The notes beneath the pieces were generated by a model that was given only the letters and a program-made list of their open reading frames with translations, was not told the origin of the DNA and did not search any database. The translations under genes were made by a program, and so were the position numbers. A stretch of 64,000 nucleotides of DNA from Mycolicibacter senuensis (GTDB lineage Bacteria > Actinomycetota > Actinomycetes > Mycobacteriales > Mycobacteriaceae): NCBI RefSeq assembly GCF_002101885.1, contig NZ_LQPS01000050.1, positions 1 through 64,000 of the forward strand. The letters run 5' to 3'. Of the stretch, positions 47,728 through 55,607 are shown piece by piece (positions within the stretch are counted from its first letter, which is position 1; each line of letters begins with the position of its first letter).

Positions 47728-48264
47728 ATGAGCGGTCGCCGGGGTGGCGGTTCAGGTCGCCGGGTAGTCACGGCGTTGTTGGCGGTGAGCTGTTGCCTGT
47801 TGGCCGCACCGGCCGCGCATGCCGACTTCGACGACCTGCTCGACCCCCTGCTGGGCGCTGGAGCCGATCCGGACTGGGGTGGTCTGCCGCCAGATTCGGC
47901 GGATATCGGTGACCTCGGTGTCCTGCAGGACCCGCTGAGCCAGCTCGACCAGTTGTTCCACGACTCGTCGAGCCCCGCCGACGGTCCTGCCGAGTCGGCC
48001 CCCGGCGCGCCGACCAACGATCCGTCCGACTCGACCGAGGGTGACGAACACAGCAGTGCGAGCGGCGGTTCCAACAACCTGCCGAGCCTGCCGAAGTTCG
48101 GCATGCCCGGCAGCGGCTCCGGTGGCAGCGGTGGCGGGCCCGGCGGTGGCAGCGGTGGCGGCCCCGGCGGTTCCGGCGGCTCCAACCCGGGCGCCGCGAA
48201 GACCAAGGCCAACACCAGCAGCGCCGGCGGCGCCGCGGTGGTGCCGCCGGCCCCGCAGCCGTAG
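47728..48264 (+). CDS. Secreted Gly/Ser-rich protein sharing the PecA-like leader motif
   Basis: 178 residues. A signal peptide (1-32) ends at AAHA, and the mature protein opens DFDDLLDPLL, almost the same motif as begins the mature part of the two PecA-like proteases at 25-27.6 kb. The rest is low complexity: an acidic Ser/Asp middle (PADGPAESAPGAPTNDPSD) and a Gly/Ser-rich segment near 130-155, ending in Ala/Pro. No catalytic domain is present. It might be a cell-wall attached or intrinsically disordered exported protein. Function unknown. Confidence 0.75.
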   Translation: MSGRRGGGSGRRVVTALLAVSCCLLAAPAAHADFDDLLDPLLGAGADPDWGGLPPDSADIGDLGVLQDPLSQLDQLFHDSSSPADGPAESAPGAPTNDPSDSTEGDEHSSASGGSNNLPSLPKFGMPGSGSGGSGGGPGGGSGGGPGGSGGSNPGAAKTKANTSSAGGAAVVPPAPQP

Positions 48265-48305
48265 CCGGGCAGCGGCGGTAGCCGGGCAGCTGGCAGGCTG
48301 GCCGG

Positions 48306-49421
48306 GTGCCCGGTTCGATCTGCGACATCCTGCCGTCGGTGGCGGCCGCGCTCGGGGCTCCCGACGCAACCGACCTGCTCGGGCTGGGCGAACGGATCGG
48401 CGATGTGCGGCGGGTGGCGGTGGTGTTGGTCGACGGGCTGGGCCATCACCTGTTGCCACAGTTGGCCGAGGACGCCCCGCTGCTGGCCTCGGTGCTGGCC
48501 GGCACCACCGGCCAGCTGACCGAGCTGTCCTGCACCTTCCCGTCCACTACCCCGACCAGCCTGGTCTCGTTGGGGACCGGTGTGCGGCCGGGAGAACACG
48601 GGGTGCTGGGCTTCACGCTCAACGTTCCCGACACCGACCGGGTGCTCACCCACATCTTCTGGCGAGACGACCCGCCACCGGCTGCCTGGCAACCGGTGCC
48701 GACTTGGTTCGAGCGACTCCGTGACGCCGGCATCGCCGCCCGCGCGGTGCTGCCGGAGATGTTCGTCGGCAGCGGGCTCACGGAGGCCGCCTACCGCGGC
48801 GCGGAGTTTCGCCCGACCGTCAAGGGCGAGCACTACGCTGCGCGGGTCGCCGCGGAACTGGCGGCGGCACCCGGCCTGGTCTATGGCTACACCGCGGCGC
48901 TCGACCACGCCGCGCACGTCTCGGGCATCGGCTCGCCGCACTGGCACAGCGCGGCAGCGAAGGTGGATGCCCTGCTGCGTCATCTCGTCGAGCGGTTGCC
49001 CGGCGATGCGGCGCTGGTGGTGACCGCGGATCACGGTGGGCTCAACGTGCCCGACCCGGCCCGTATCGACCTGGACGCGGATCCGCGGCTACGCGCGGGC
49101 ATTCGGGTGGTGGCCGGCGAGCCGCGGGTGCGTTACCTGCACACCGAGGCCGGCGCGACGGCCGACGTGCTGGCGGCCTGGACTGAACTGCTGGCCGGGC
49201 GGGCGACGGTGCACAGCCGCGACGATGCGGTGGCCGCCGGCGTCTTCGGGCCGGTGCGCGAGGAGCACCTGGCGCGCATCGGCGACATCTTGGTGACCTG
49301 CACCGGCGACACCGCGATCCTGGCGACCGAACACGAGCCGCCCCAGACGGCGCAACTGGTGGGCTTCCACGGCGGTCTCAATCCGGTCGAGACCGCGATC
49401 CCGCTGATCACCCTGCGTTGA
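48306..49421 (+). CDS. Alkaline-phosphatase-superfamily phosphodiesterase
   Basis: 371 residues from the GTG at 48306. Type I phosphodiesterase/nucleotide pyrophosphatase fold: VVLVDGLGHHLLPQL with the metal Asp, a Thr nucleophile candidate in FPSTTPTSLVSLGTG, YTAALDHAAHVSGIGS with Asp and His, and VVTADHGGLNV with the final metal ligands. It would hydrolyse a phosphodiester or nucleotide. No signal peptide is visible. It is followed by a bidirectional terminator. Substrate unknown. Confidence 0.86.
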   Translation: MPGSICDILPSVAAALGAPDATDLLGLGERIGDVRRVAVVLVDGLGHHLLPQLAEDAPLLASVLAGTTGQLTELSCTFPSTTPTSLVSLGTGVRPGEHGVLGFTLNVPDTDRVLTHIFWRDDPPPAAWQPVPTWFERLRDAGIAARAVLPEMFVGSGLTEAAYRGAEFRPTVKGEHYAARVAAELAAAPGLVYGYTAALDHAAHVSGIGSPHWHSAAAKVDALLRHLVERLPGDAALVVTADHGGLNVPDPARIDLDADPRLRAGIRVVAGEPRVRYLHTEAGATADVLAAWTELLAGRATVHSRDDAVAAGVFGPVREEHLARIGDILVTCTGDTAILATEHEPPQTAQLVGFHGGLNPVETAIPLITLR

Positions 49422-49465
49422 TGCGATGAAGGAGCGGAGGCCCCGCCCCTTCATCGCATCAACGC
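49415..49465. terminator. Bidirectional hairpin between the phosphodiesterase and antiporter genes
   Basis: An 18-base perfect inverted repeat (49415-49432 against 49448-49465, GCGTTGATGCGATGAAGG and its complement) with a 15-base loop. It overlaps the phosphodiesterase stop codon and lies 8 bases from the end of the convergent antiporter gene, so it can serve both. Confidence 0.85.
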
Positions 49466-49472
49466 CAGGGGC

Positions 49473-50969
49473 TCACTCCGAGTCGCCGTACTCGTCGAAC
49501 CAGTGCGCAAGTTTGCCGCGCCGGCTGACCGCGCGCAGCCGGCGTTCGGCCGACAAGCGGGTCTTGGTGGTGGTGACGATGAGCAGTTCGTCTCCGACGG
49601 TGATCCGGGTGTCGGGCTGCGGGACGAAGGTTTCGCCCTTGCGGATGATCAGCGTGATGACGCTCGGGTCGGGCAGCCGCAACTCGAGCACCGAGACGTT
49701 GTGCAGCCTCGATTCCGGCTGCACCGTCATCGTCAACAGCTCGGCCTCCAGGACGTCCAGTGGTGCCGCCTCCACCTGGATCTCGCGGGTGGCGTCCCGC
49801 GAGATCAGCCCCAGCCAATGCGCGAACAGTCCCAGACTCGGTCCCTGGACCACGGTGTACACCACCACCAGGATGAACACGATGTTGAGCAGTCGGTAGC
49901 TGTCCGGCACGCCCTCGACGATCGGGAACGTCGCGAGCACGATCGGAACCGCGCCGCGCAGGCCCGCCCAGGACAGGAAGATCTGTTCGCGCCACGGCAC
50001 CTTGAACCAGATCAGCGATGCCACCACCGACAGCGGCCGGCTCAGCAACAGCAGCACCGCCCCGATCAGCAGCGCCGGGACCAGCTCCCCGCGCAGCTGG
50101 CTGGGGCTCACCAATAGGCCGAGCAACACGAACAGGCCGATCTGCGCCAGCCAGCCCAGCCCCTCGGCGAACGAGCGGATGGCCGCGCGATGCGGCAGGC
50201 CGGAGTTCGCCAGCACCACCCCGGCGAGGTAGGCGGCGATGAACCCGCTGCCGTGCACCCACGCGGCCGCCGCGAACGCCACCATGCCCAGCCCGAACGT
50301 CGCCAACGGGTACAGGCCGGAGGCCGGAAGGGCGGCACGGCGCAGCGTCATCGCCCCGAGCAGCCCGGCGACCAAGCCGATCGCCGACCCCACCGCCAAC
50401 TCGAAGACCACGTCGGCGATGGCGTGCACCGGCGCGATGGTCAGCGGCGTGGTGCTCAGCATCAGCACCACGATCGCCGCTGGCGCGTCGTTGAAACCGG
50501 ACTCGGCCTCCAGCAGGCCGGCCACCCGCCGCGGCAGCGGCAAGACGCGCAGGATGGAGAAGACCGCGGCCGCGTCGGTGGGCGAGACGATCGCGCCCAG
50601 CAGGAAGGCCAGCTGCCAGCTGATCCCCAGCAGCAGGTGCGCGGCCACCGCGATCACCCCCATGCTGACCACCACGCCGACGGTGGCCAGCACCGCCGCC
50701 GGGGCGAGGAGCTTGCGAATGTTGGCGAACTTCGTCGTCAAGCCGCCTTCGACCAGGATCACCGCCAACGCGGTGGTGCCCAGGTCGCTGGCCAGTTGCA
50801 CGTCGGAGAAGTCCAGCCCCAGCCCGTCATTGCCGATCGCCACCCCGACGAACAGGAACAGCAGCAGGCTGGGCAGACCCACCCGGTCCGCGGCGCGGGT
50901 CGCGATGATGCTGGCGAGCAGAACCAGGCCCCCGATCAGCAGGGCCAGGTAGAGCTGCTCCAGGGTCAT
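49473..50969 (-). CDS. K+/H+ antiporter, CPA1 type with TrkA-C domain
   Basis: 498 residues. About twelve membrane helices of a Na+/H+ exchanger fold, with the ion-site block GAIVSPTDAAAVFS and ESGFNDAPAAIV, followed by a C-terminal cytosolic region of about 110 residues containing a TrkA-C-like domain (VSVLELRLPDPSVITLIIRKGETFVPQPDTRI). Plan and length match NhaP2/CvrA-type potassium/proton antiporters, whose regulatory domains often bind c-di-AMP in other bacteria. It diverges from a TrkA-type gene, which suggests shared potassium control. Confidence 0.9.
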   Translation of the reverse strand: MTLEQLYLALLIGGLVLLASIIATRAADRVGLPSLLLFLFVGVAIGNDGLGLDFSDVQLASDLGTTALAVILVEGGLTTKFANIRKLLAPAAVLATVGVVVSMGVIAVAAHLLLGISWQLAFLLGAIVSPTDAAAVFSILRVLPLPRRVAGLLEAESGFNDAPAAIVVLMLSTTPLTIAPVHAIADVVFELAVGSAIGLVAGLLGAMTLRRAALPASGLYPLATFGLGMVAFAAAAWVHGSGFIAAYLAGVVLANSGLPHRAAIRSFAEGLGWLAQIGLFVLLGLLVSPSQLRGELVPALLIGAVLLLLSRPLSVVASLIWFKVPWREQIFLSWAGLRGAVPIVLATFPIVEGVPDSYRLLNIVFILVVVYTVVQGPSLGLFAHWLGLISRDATREIQVEAAPLDVLEAELLTMTVQPESRLHNVSVLELRLPDPSVITLIIRKGETFVPQPDTRITVGDELLIVTTTKTRLSAERRLRAVSRRGKLAHWFDEYGDSE

Positions 50970-50999
50970 CTGATTCCCATTCGAACCGGCGGTGGTGGC

Positions 51000-51039
51000 C
51001 GAACCCGCTCGTGTGATTCGCTCAAGGACAGCGGGTTCG
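51000..51039. promoter_or_regulatory. 10-bp inverted repeat between the antiporter and trkA-type genes
   Basis: CGAACCCGCT (51000-51009) and its complement AGCGGGTTCG (51030-51039) are separated by 20 bases in the 157-base divergent region. It may be an operator or a leader hairpin of the antiporter transcript; the sequence cannot decide. Confidence 0.4.
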
Positions 51040-51126
51040 TGTTATCTGTCAGTAAATCAGTACGGCTGTCACGACTGTGGTACACCCGGAGCAGCCGGGA
51101 GCGATGCGGGGATGAGGTGAGCGATC

Positions 51127-51807
51127 ATGCGGGTCGGGATCGCCGGCGCCGGCGCGGTCGGGAGATCGGTGGCGCGAGAACTGATCGGTGACGGCCACCG
51201 GGTGCTGCTCATCGAGCGCAACCCGGCGCACTACGATCCCCACTCCGTCCCGGAAGCCGAGTGGCTGCTGGCCGACGCCTGTGAGTTGTCCGCGCTGCAG
51301 GAATGCGGCATCGAGATCTGTGATGTGGTGATCGCCGCCACCGGCGACGACAAGGCGAACCTGGCCACCGCGCTGCTGGCCAAGGCCGAGTTCGGGGTGG
51401 CCCGGGTGGTGGCCCGGGTCAACAACGCGCGCAACGAGCGGTTGTTCACCGAGGAGTGGGGCATCGACGTGGCGGTCTCCACACCCCGCGCGATGGTCGC
51501 CGCAGTGGAGGGCGCCATCGACGTCGGCCACCTGGTGCCGTTGATGGGCTTGCGGCGCGGTCAGGCCAGCCTGACCAAACTGACACTGCCCGAAGACAAT
51601 CCACTGATCGGCCGGCAGATCTGCGATATCGCGCTGCCGGAGGGCGCCGCCCTGCTCGCGGTGCTGCGTGGCGACGCGGTCATCCTGCCGCGAACCGCCG
51701 ATGCGCTGCGGGCCGGCGACGAGATGCTGTTCGCGTCGGTCAGCGGGATGGACGATCAGGTCCGAGCGGTCGTGCATGGGGTGCCGGCCGGCAGAAGAAC
51801 GCTTTGA
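51127..51807 (+). CDS. TrkA-type potassium channel/transport regulator (CeoC-like)
   Basis: 226 residues. An RCK N-domain with the dinucleotide motif GAGAVGRSVARELIGDGH is followed by a conserved ATGDDKANLATALLAKAEF helix and VVARVNNARNERLFT. A TrkA-C domain (LTKLTLPEDNPLIGRQICDIALP) completes it. The sequence resembles CeoC/TrkA (Rv2692) of M. tuberculosis, the cytosolic subunit of a potassium uptake system, but its membrane partner (TrkH-type) is not adjacent. Divergence from a K+/H+ antiporter is unusual and may mean it serves that transporter instead. Confidence 0.88.
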   Translation: MRVGIAGAGAVGRSVARELIGDGHRVLLIERNPAHYDPHSVPEAEWLLADACELSALQECGIEICDVVIAATGDDKANLATALLAKAEFGVARVVARVNNARNERLFTEEWGIDVAVSTPRAMVAAVEGAIDVGHLVPLMGLRRGQASLTKLTLPEDNPLIGRQICDIALPEGAALLAVLRGDAVILPRTADALRAGDEMLFASVSGMDDQVRAVVHGVPAGRRTL

Positions 51808-51833
51808 CCGCCGTGCCGCCGCGGTGGACAGCG

Positions 51834-52757
51834 ATGAACACGGCAGCTGCTTCCGGGGATGACACGGCGAGCCTGGCGACCGGCGCCGGCGTGATCGCGA
51901 CGGTGCTGGCCGCGGCGCGGGCCGCGGCGACATCGCGCGAATTGATCAACGACCCGTTCGCCGCGCCGTTGGTGCACAAGGTGGGCCTGGAGTTCTGCGT
52001 CCGGGTGGCCGACGGGGACCTCGACATCAGCCGGCTGGGCAAGGACGGCGGATTTCCGCGGCTGGCGGAGTTCTCCGCGGCGCGCACCAACTTCTTCGAC
52101 GCGTTTCTGACCGACGCCGCGCGCGGCGGGATCCGCCAGGCGGTGATGCTGGGGTCGGGGCTGGACACCCGCGCCTATCGGTTGTGGTGGCCGGCCGAGA
52201 CCACCGTCTACGAGGTGGATCATCCTGCGGTGGTCGACTTCAAGGCCACCACCATGCGCGACTGGGGCTGCGTGCCCAGCGTCAACCGTCGCGCGGTCGG
52301 TGTCGATCTGCGCGGCGACTGGCTGACCGCACTGCGGCGAGTGGGTTTCGACGCCGCCGCACCCACCGCGTGGATCATCGAGGGTCTGCTGGTCTGGTAT
52401 GTGCCGTCGGATGCCCAGAATCGGCTGCTCGACGGCGTCACCGCGCTCAGCGCCCCGGGCAGCCGGCTCGCCGCCGACCACGCGGTGCCGCCGAGTCGGC
52501 CGCAGGCGGTGCATCACGAGTCGCTCGTCGAGCGCTGGCGGCGACGCGGCCTGAGTCTGACCGGGCCCGGGCCGTTCTATTCCGGAGAGCACACCGATGT
52601 GGTGCGGCACCTGAAGGAAAGCGGATGGGCGACGGTTGAATCCGGGATCGCCGAGTTGTTCTCCGCGGCACGGCTGCCACGGCTGAGCGATCGCGAACTC
52701 GACGGCGCCCCGGCGGTGATCCGTTACGTCGCCGCCACCCGTACCTCTGATCGCTGA
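51834..52757 (+). CDS. TIGR00027-type SAM-dependent methyltransferase
   Basis: 307 residues from the ATG at 51834 with GGTGGA upstream; a TTG at 51804 overlapping the previous stop is the alternative. The mycobacterial family (leucine carboxymethyltransferase-like) is marked by AAARAAATSRELINDPFAAPL, the FDAFLTDAARGGIRQAVMLGSGLDTRAYRL block with the SAM-binding glycines, VYEVDHPAVVDFK with the acidic ribose contact, and WIIEGLLVWY. Many paralogues exist in mycobacteria; targets are not known. No link to the potassium genes can be inferred beyond adjacency. Confidence 0.9.
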   Translation: MNTAAASGDDTASLATGAGVIATVLAAARAAATSRELINDPFAAPLVHKVGLEFCVRVADGDLDISRLGKDGGFPRLAEFSAARTNFFDAFLTDAARGGIRQAVMLGSGLDTRAYRLWWPAETTVYEVDHPAVVDFKATTMRDWGCVPSVNRRAVGVDLRGDWLTALRRVGFDAAAPTAWIIEGLLVWYVPSDAQNRLLDGVTALSAPGSRLAADHAVPPSRPQAVHHESLVERWRRRGLSLTGPGPFYSGEHTDVVRHLKESGWATVESGIAELFSAARLPRLSDRELDGAPAVIRYVAATRTSDR

Positions 52758-53076
52758 TTCCCTCTGTAGGCGCGGGAAGTATTGCGGGAGAATTTATCTC
52801 AGATCACGTGGCAACTTGTGCGAACCTCGTCACTGCGCAGGGCGGTCGCTGCCACTCGGTTTGTCCAAGAGCGGCTTTCGAAAACTACCTTGCAGTCAAC
52901 ACACAGCGAATTCTCGGAGGGCGTCCCTGGTTTGAAGGGCCAAGTAGTGACTGCGGCAGGAGGAGCACCGCCCGCCCGGCCGACCGACCCGCGACAGACC
53001 GGGGCCCCGGCGGGGCTGGAGGGCTCGCCCTCGGCCGCACCGGGGCCCGGTTGCACCGTCAGTTTCGCAGCAGGGT
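52758..53076. other. 319-base region without a supported gene
   Basis: Between the methyltransferase and the haemophore gene, both of which end here (convergent). The first half is moderate in GC; the second half (52960-53060) is extremely GC-rich with CCGGGG/CCCCGG runs that could form hairpins serving as a terminator. A 102-codon frame at 52782-53090 has no ribosome site and unlikely composition, so it was not called. Confidence 0.55.
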
Positions 53077-53481
53077 TTATCCAGCCATGAATTCGGCGTA
53101 GGCCGAAGCCAATTCGGGCGGAAGCACCGTCGTCTGGCACTGCCGTTGCTTCTCACCGATCGGCGCGAGGATGCCACGCAACTCGTAGTACTCCTGCGGG
53201 TTAGCGGTGAAATAGCTGCGCACGTCCGCCGCAGCCTGCGGCCGCGGTGCGCTGATCGCCTGGTTCACCACCGCGTTGGCGCCGGGGTGAGTGCTCAGGT
53301 ACTGCCGAGCCGAACCGGTGACCGAGTCGACGGTGCTCGTCACCGCCGCGTGACTGCAGTCCGGCGCCGCTGATGCCGACGGTGCGGCGATCAGGGTGGC
53401 CATCAAGAATCCAGTGGCGCCCAGCAATCCGGCGCCGGGGCCGAGTCGCCGAATCATGGTGACGCCGAGGGGTTTCGACAT
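53077..53481 (-). CDS. Secreted haemophore-like protein (Rv0203-like)
   Basis: 134 residues from the ATG at 53481, with a GGAAGGAAA ribosome site; upstream in-frame starts to 53592 lack signal-peptide logic. The signal peptide ends at ASA-APDC. The mature part of about 95 residues has two cysteines (DCSHA and QRQCQ) and all-helical segments with the family pattern YLSTHPGANAVVN, FTANPQEYYELRGILAPI. This matches the mycobacterial haemophore fold that carries haem from host protein to uptake systems. Haem ligands cannot be fixed from sequence alone. No MmpL haem transporter gene is adjacent. Confidence 0.82.
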   Translation of the reverse strand: MSKPLGVTMIRRLGPGAGLLGATGFLMATLIAAPSASAAPDCSHAAVTSTVDSVTGSARQYLSTHPGANAVVNQAISAPRPQAAADVRSYFTANPQEYYELRGILAPIGEKQRQCQTTVLPPELASAYAEFMAG

Positions 53482-53698
53482 GGATGTTTCCTTCCGGGTG
53501 AGTGAATGCAATTCCCGTCCGGAGCCCAAGGTACGCGCGGTCGTTAGCAGCGCTGTGTGTCGTGGAGCACACCCGAATGCGCTCTGCGCCAACCGGTCCA
53601 GCAGTCGCCGGTCGATTGGGGAAAGCGCGCCGCAGATGCGGAACCGGTCGGTAAGGGCGCTCTTAAACTCCGGGATCAGCGCTTATCGGATCGTGACC

Positions 53699-54454
53699 TT
53701 AGGGTTTGCCTGCACGGCCGATTGCGGCCTCGGCGGCCTCCCGGATCGGGCCCCGCCATACGTCGCCGTGACCCGGCGCGAGCACCTCGGTCTCCAGCAA
53801 TGCCAAGGCCGACAGGCTGCGGATGCAGTCTCGCTGGCTGTGGCTGAACAGTGCCGGCAGCAACTGCGGTCCGGTATGCGCCAGCACCGGGTGGCCGGTG
53901 ATCAGCGCGTCCCCGCTGGCCAGCACGCCATCGACCAGATACGAGCAGTGGCCGCGAGTGTGACCCGGGGTGGGGATGGCGGCCGGCTGGCCGGGCAGAC
54001 CGGCGGCGACCTCCCCGGTCAGCGGCTGGGCGGATGGGATGCCCTCGCGGTTCAGGCCACCGTTGCGCAGCACGTGCAGGCTCCACCGCGCCCAACTCGG
54101 CCGCCACAGCTGCGGGGCCACCGCCAGCGGCGAAGCCTGCTCCAGATACTCCCGCTTGGCGTGTCCCACTTCGTCGGCGTGGCAGTAGACCGGTGTTCCG
54201 TAGGTCTTGGCGAGCCAGATCGCCGCGCCGAAATGGTCGACGTGGGCGTGGGTGAGCAGTACCGCGCGCACCTCGGCCGCGCTGTACCCCAGTGCGCCCA
54301 GCGACGCCAGCACGTCGGTGCGGTCGCCGGGGTAACCTGCGTCGATGAGCAGTACGCCGGTGTCGTCGGTCACCAACAACCAGTTGACCGCCTCGCCGCG
54401 GGCCAAGTAGACCCGCTCGGTCACCGGAACCACCTCGACCAGCCTCGCACCCAT
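53699..54454 (-). CDS. Metallo-beta-lactamase-fold hydrolase (Rv0406c-like)
   Basis: 251 residues from the ATG at 54454; the frame is open 25 codons further upstream but would overlap fgd1. MBL fold: LLTHAHVDHFGAA with the HxHxDH zinc motif, PTPGHTRGHCSYLVDG with the next His, and a final ATP-independent APGHGDVWRG. Likely a hydrolase such as a lactonase or glyoxalase II type; the beta-lactam role is not implied. It diverges from fgd1 with only 44 bases between starts. Confidence 0.85.
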   Translation of the reverse strand: MGARLVEVVPVTERVYLARGEAVNWLLVTDDTGVLLIDAGYPGDRTDVLASLGALGYSAAEVRAVLLTHAHVDHFGAAIWLAKTYGTPVYCHADEVGHAKREYLEQASPLAVAPQLWRPSWARWSLHVLRNGGLNREGIPSAQPLTGEVAAGLPGQPAAIPTPGHTRGHCSYLVDGVLASGDALITGHPVLAHTGPQLLPALFSHSQRDCIRSLSALALLETEVLAPGHGDVWRGPIREAAEAAIGRAGKP

Positions 54455-54455
54455 G

Positions 54456-54480
54456 CCCGTGAGTCTAGGAAGATCACGGG
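54456..54480. promoter_or_regulatory. Inverted repeat between the MBL gene and fgd1
   Basis: CCCGTGA (54456-54462) and TCACGGG (54474-54480) are perfect 7-base arms with an 11-base spacer inside the 44-base divergent gap. It sits exactly where a dimeric repressor could block both promoters. Confidence 0.45.
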
Positions 54481-54498
54481 AGAGTAGAAAAGGTGGAT

Positions 54499-55509
54499 AT
54501 GGCGGAACTGAAACTCGGATACAAGGCATCGGCGGAGCAGTTTGGACCGCGGGAACTGGTGGAACTCGGCGTGGCCGCCGAGTCGCACGGCATGGACAGC
54601 GCCACCGTCAGCGACCACTTCCAACCCTGGCGCCACGAAGGCGGGCACGCCCCGTTCTCACTGGCCTGGATGACCGCGGTCGGCGAGCGCACCAAGAAGC
54701 TCCAGCTGGGGACCTCGGTGCTGACCCCGACGTTCCGGTACAACCCGGCCGTCGTCGCGCAGGCCTTCGCCACGATGAGCTGCCTGTACCCCCAGCGGGT
54801 CTTCCTGGGAGTGGGCACCGGCGAGGCGCTGAACGAGATCGCCACCGGCTTCATCGGCGAGTGGCCCGCGTTCAAGGAGCGGTTCGCCCGGCTGCGCGAG
54901 TCGGTGCGGCTGATGCGCGAGCTGTGGCGAGGCGAGCGGGTCGATTTCGACGGCGACTACTACAGCCTCAAGGGCGCCTCGATCTACGACGTGCCCGACG
55001 GCGGTGTGCCGGTCTACATCGCGGCGGGCGGTCCGGCGGTGGCGAAATACGCCGGCCGGGCCGGTGACGGCTTCATCTGCACCTCCGGCAAGGGCGAAGA
55101 GCTCTACACCGAGAAGCTGATGCCGGCCGTGCACGAAGGTGCGGCGGCCGCCGAGCGGGACGTCGACGGGATCGACAAGATGATCGAGATCAAGATCTCC
55201 TACGATCCGGATCCCGAGTTGGCGCTGAACAACACCCGGTTCTGGGCGCCGCTGTCGCTGAGCGCCGAACAGAAGCACTCCATCGACGACCCGATCGAGA
55301 TGGAGAAGGCCGCCGATGCGCTGCCGATCGAACAGATCGCCAAGCGCTGGATCGTCGCGTCGGACCCCGACGAGGCGGTGGAGCAGGTCGGACAGTACGT
55401 GAAGTGGGGCCTGAACCACCTGGTATTCCACGCCCCCGGACACGACCAGCGGCGCTTCCTGGAGCTGTTCAAAACCGACCTGGAGCCGCGGTTGCGCCGG
55501 CTGGGTTGA
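54499..55509 (+). CDS. fgd1: F420-dependent glucose-6-phosphate dehydrogenase
   Basis: 336 residues from the ATG at 54499 (a GTG two codons upstream is a less likely start), the same length and nearly the same start as in M. tuberculosis. It oxidises glucose-6-phosphate while reducing cofactor F420, supplying F420H2 for nitroimidazole-activating and other reductases. The luciferase-like TIM barrel shows DSATVSDHFQPW with the active-site His, GVGTGEALNEIATGF with the catalytic Glu, and a C-terminal KWGLNHLVFHAPGHDQRRFLELF. The ribosome site AAGGTGG lies just upstream. Confidence 0.98.
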   Translation: MAELKLGYKASAEQFGPRELVELGVAAESHGMDSATVSDHFQPWRHEGGHAPFSLAWMTAVGERTKKLQLGTSVLTPTFRYNPAVVAQAFATMSCLYPQRVFLGVGTGEALNEIATGFIGEWPAFKERFARLRESVRLMRELWRGERVDFDGDYYSLKGASIYDVPDGGVPVYIAAGGPAVAKYAGRAGDGFICTSGKGEELYTEKLMPAVHEGAAAAERDVDGIDKMIEIKISYDPDPELALNNTRFWAPLSLSAEQKHSIDDPIEMEKAADALPIEQIAKRWIVASDPDEAVEQVGQYVKWGLNHLVFHAPGHDQRRFLELFKTDLEPRLRRLG

Positions 55510-55529
55510 TCGACCAGCGACCTCTATGC

Positions 55530-55587
55530 CGAGTGTGCGGGATTGGTACGCGCCACGCCGACACTGCCGTACCAGACCGCACACTCG
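55530..55587. terminator. Long bidirectional hairpin between fgd1 and pknG
   Basis: CGAGTGTGCGG (55530-55540) pairs with CCGCACACTCG (55577-55587), and an inner GGTACG/CGTACC stem (55545-55550 with 55568-55573) stacks on it across a small internal loop. It separates two convergent genes. A related hairpin sits at 60826-60867. Confidence 0.8.
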
Positions 55588-55607
55588 ACGGACGGGTGCA
55601 GCAACTT

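Noticed and set aside
52782..53090. 102-codon frame downstream of the methyltransferase
   Set aside because: No ribosome site, low-complexity Pro/Ala composition, and overlap with the convergent haemophore gene end.
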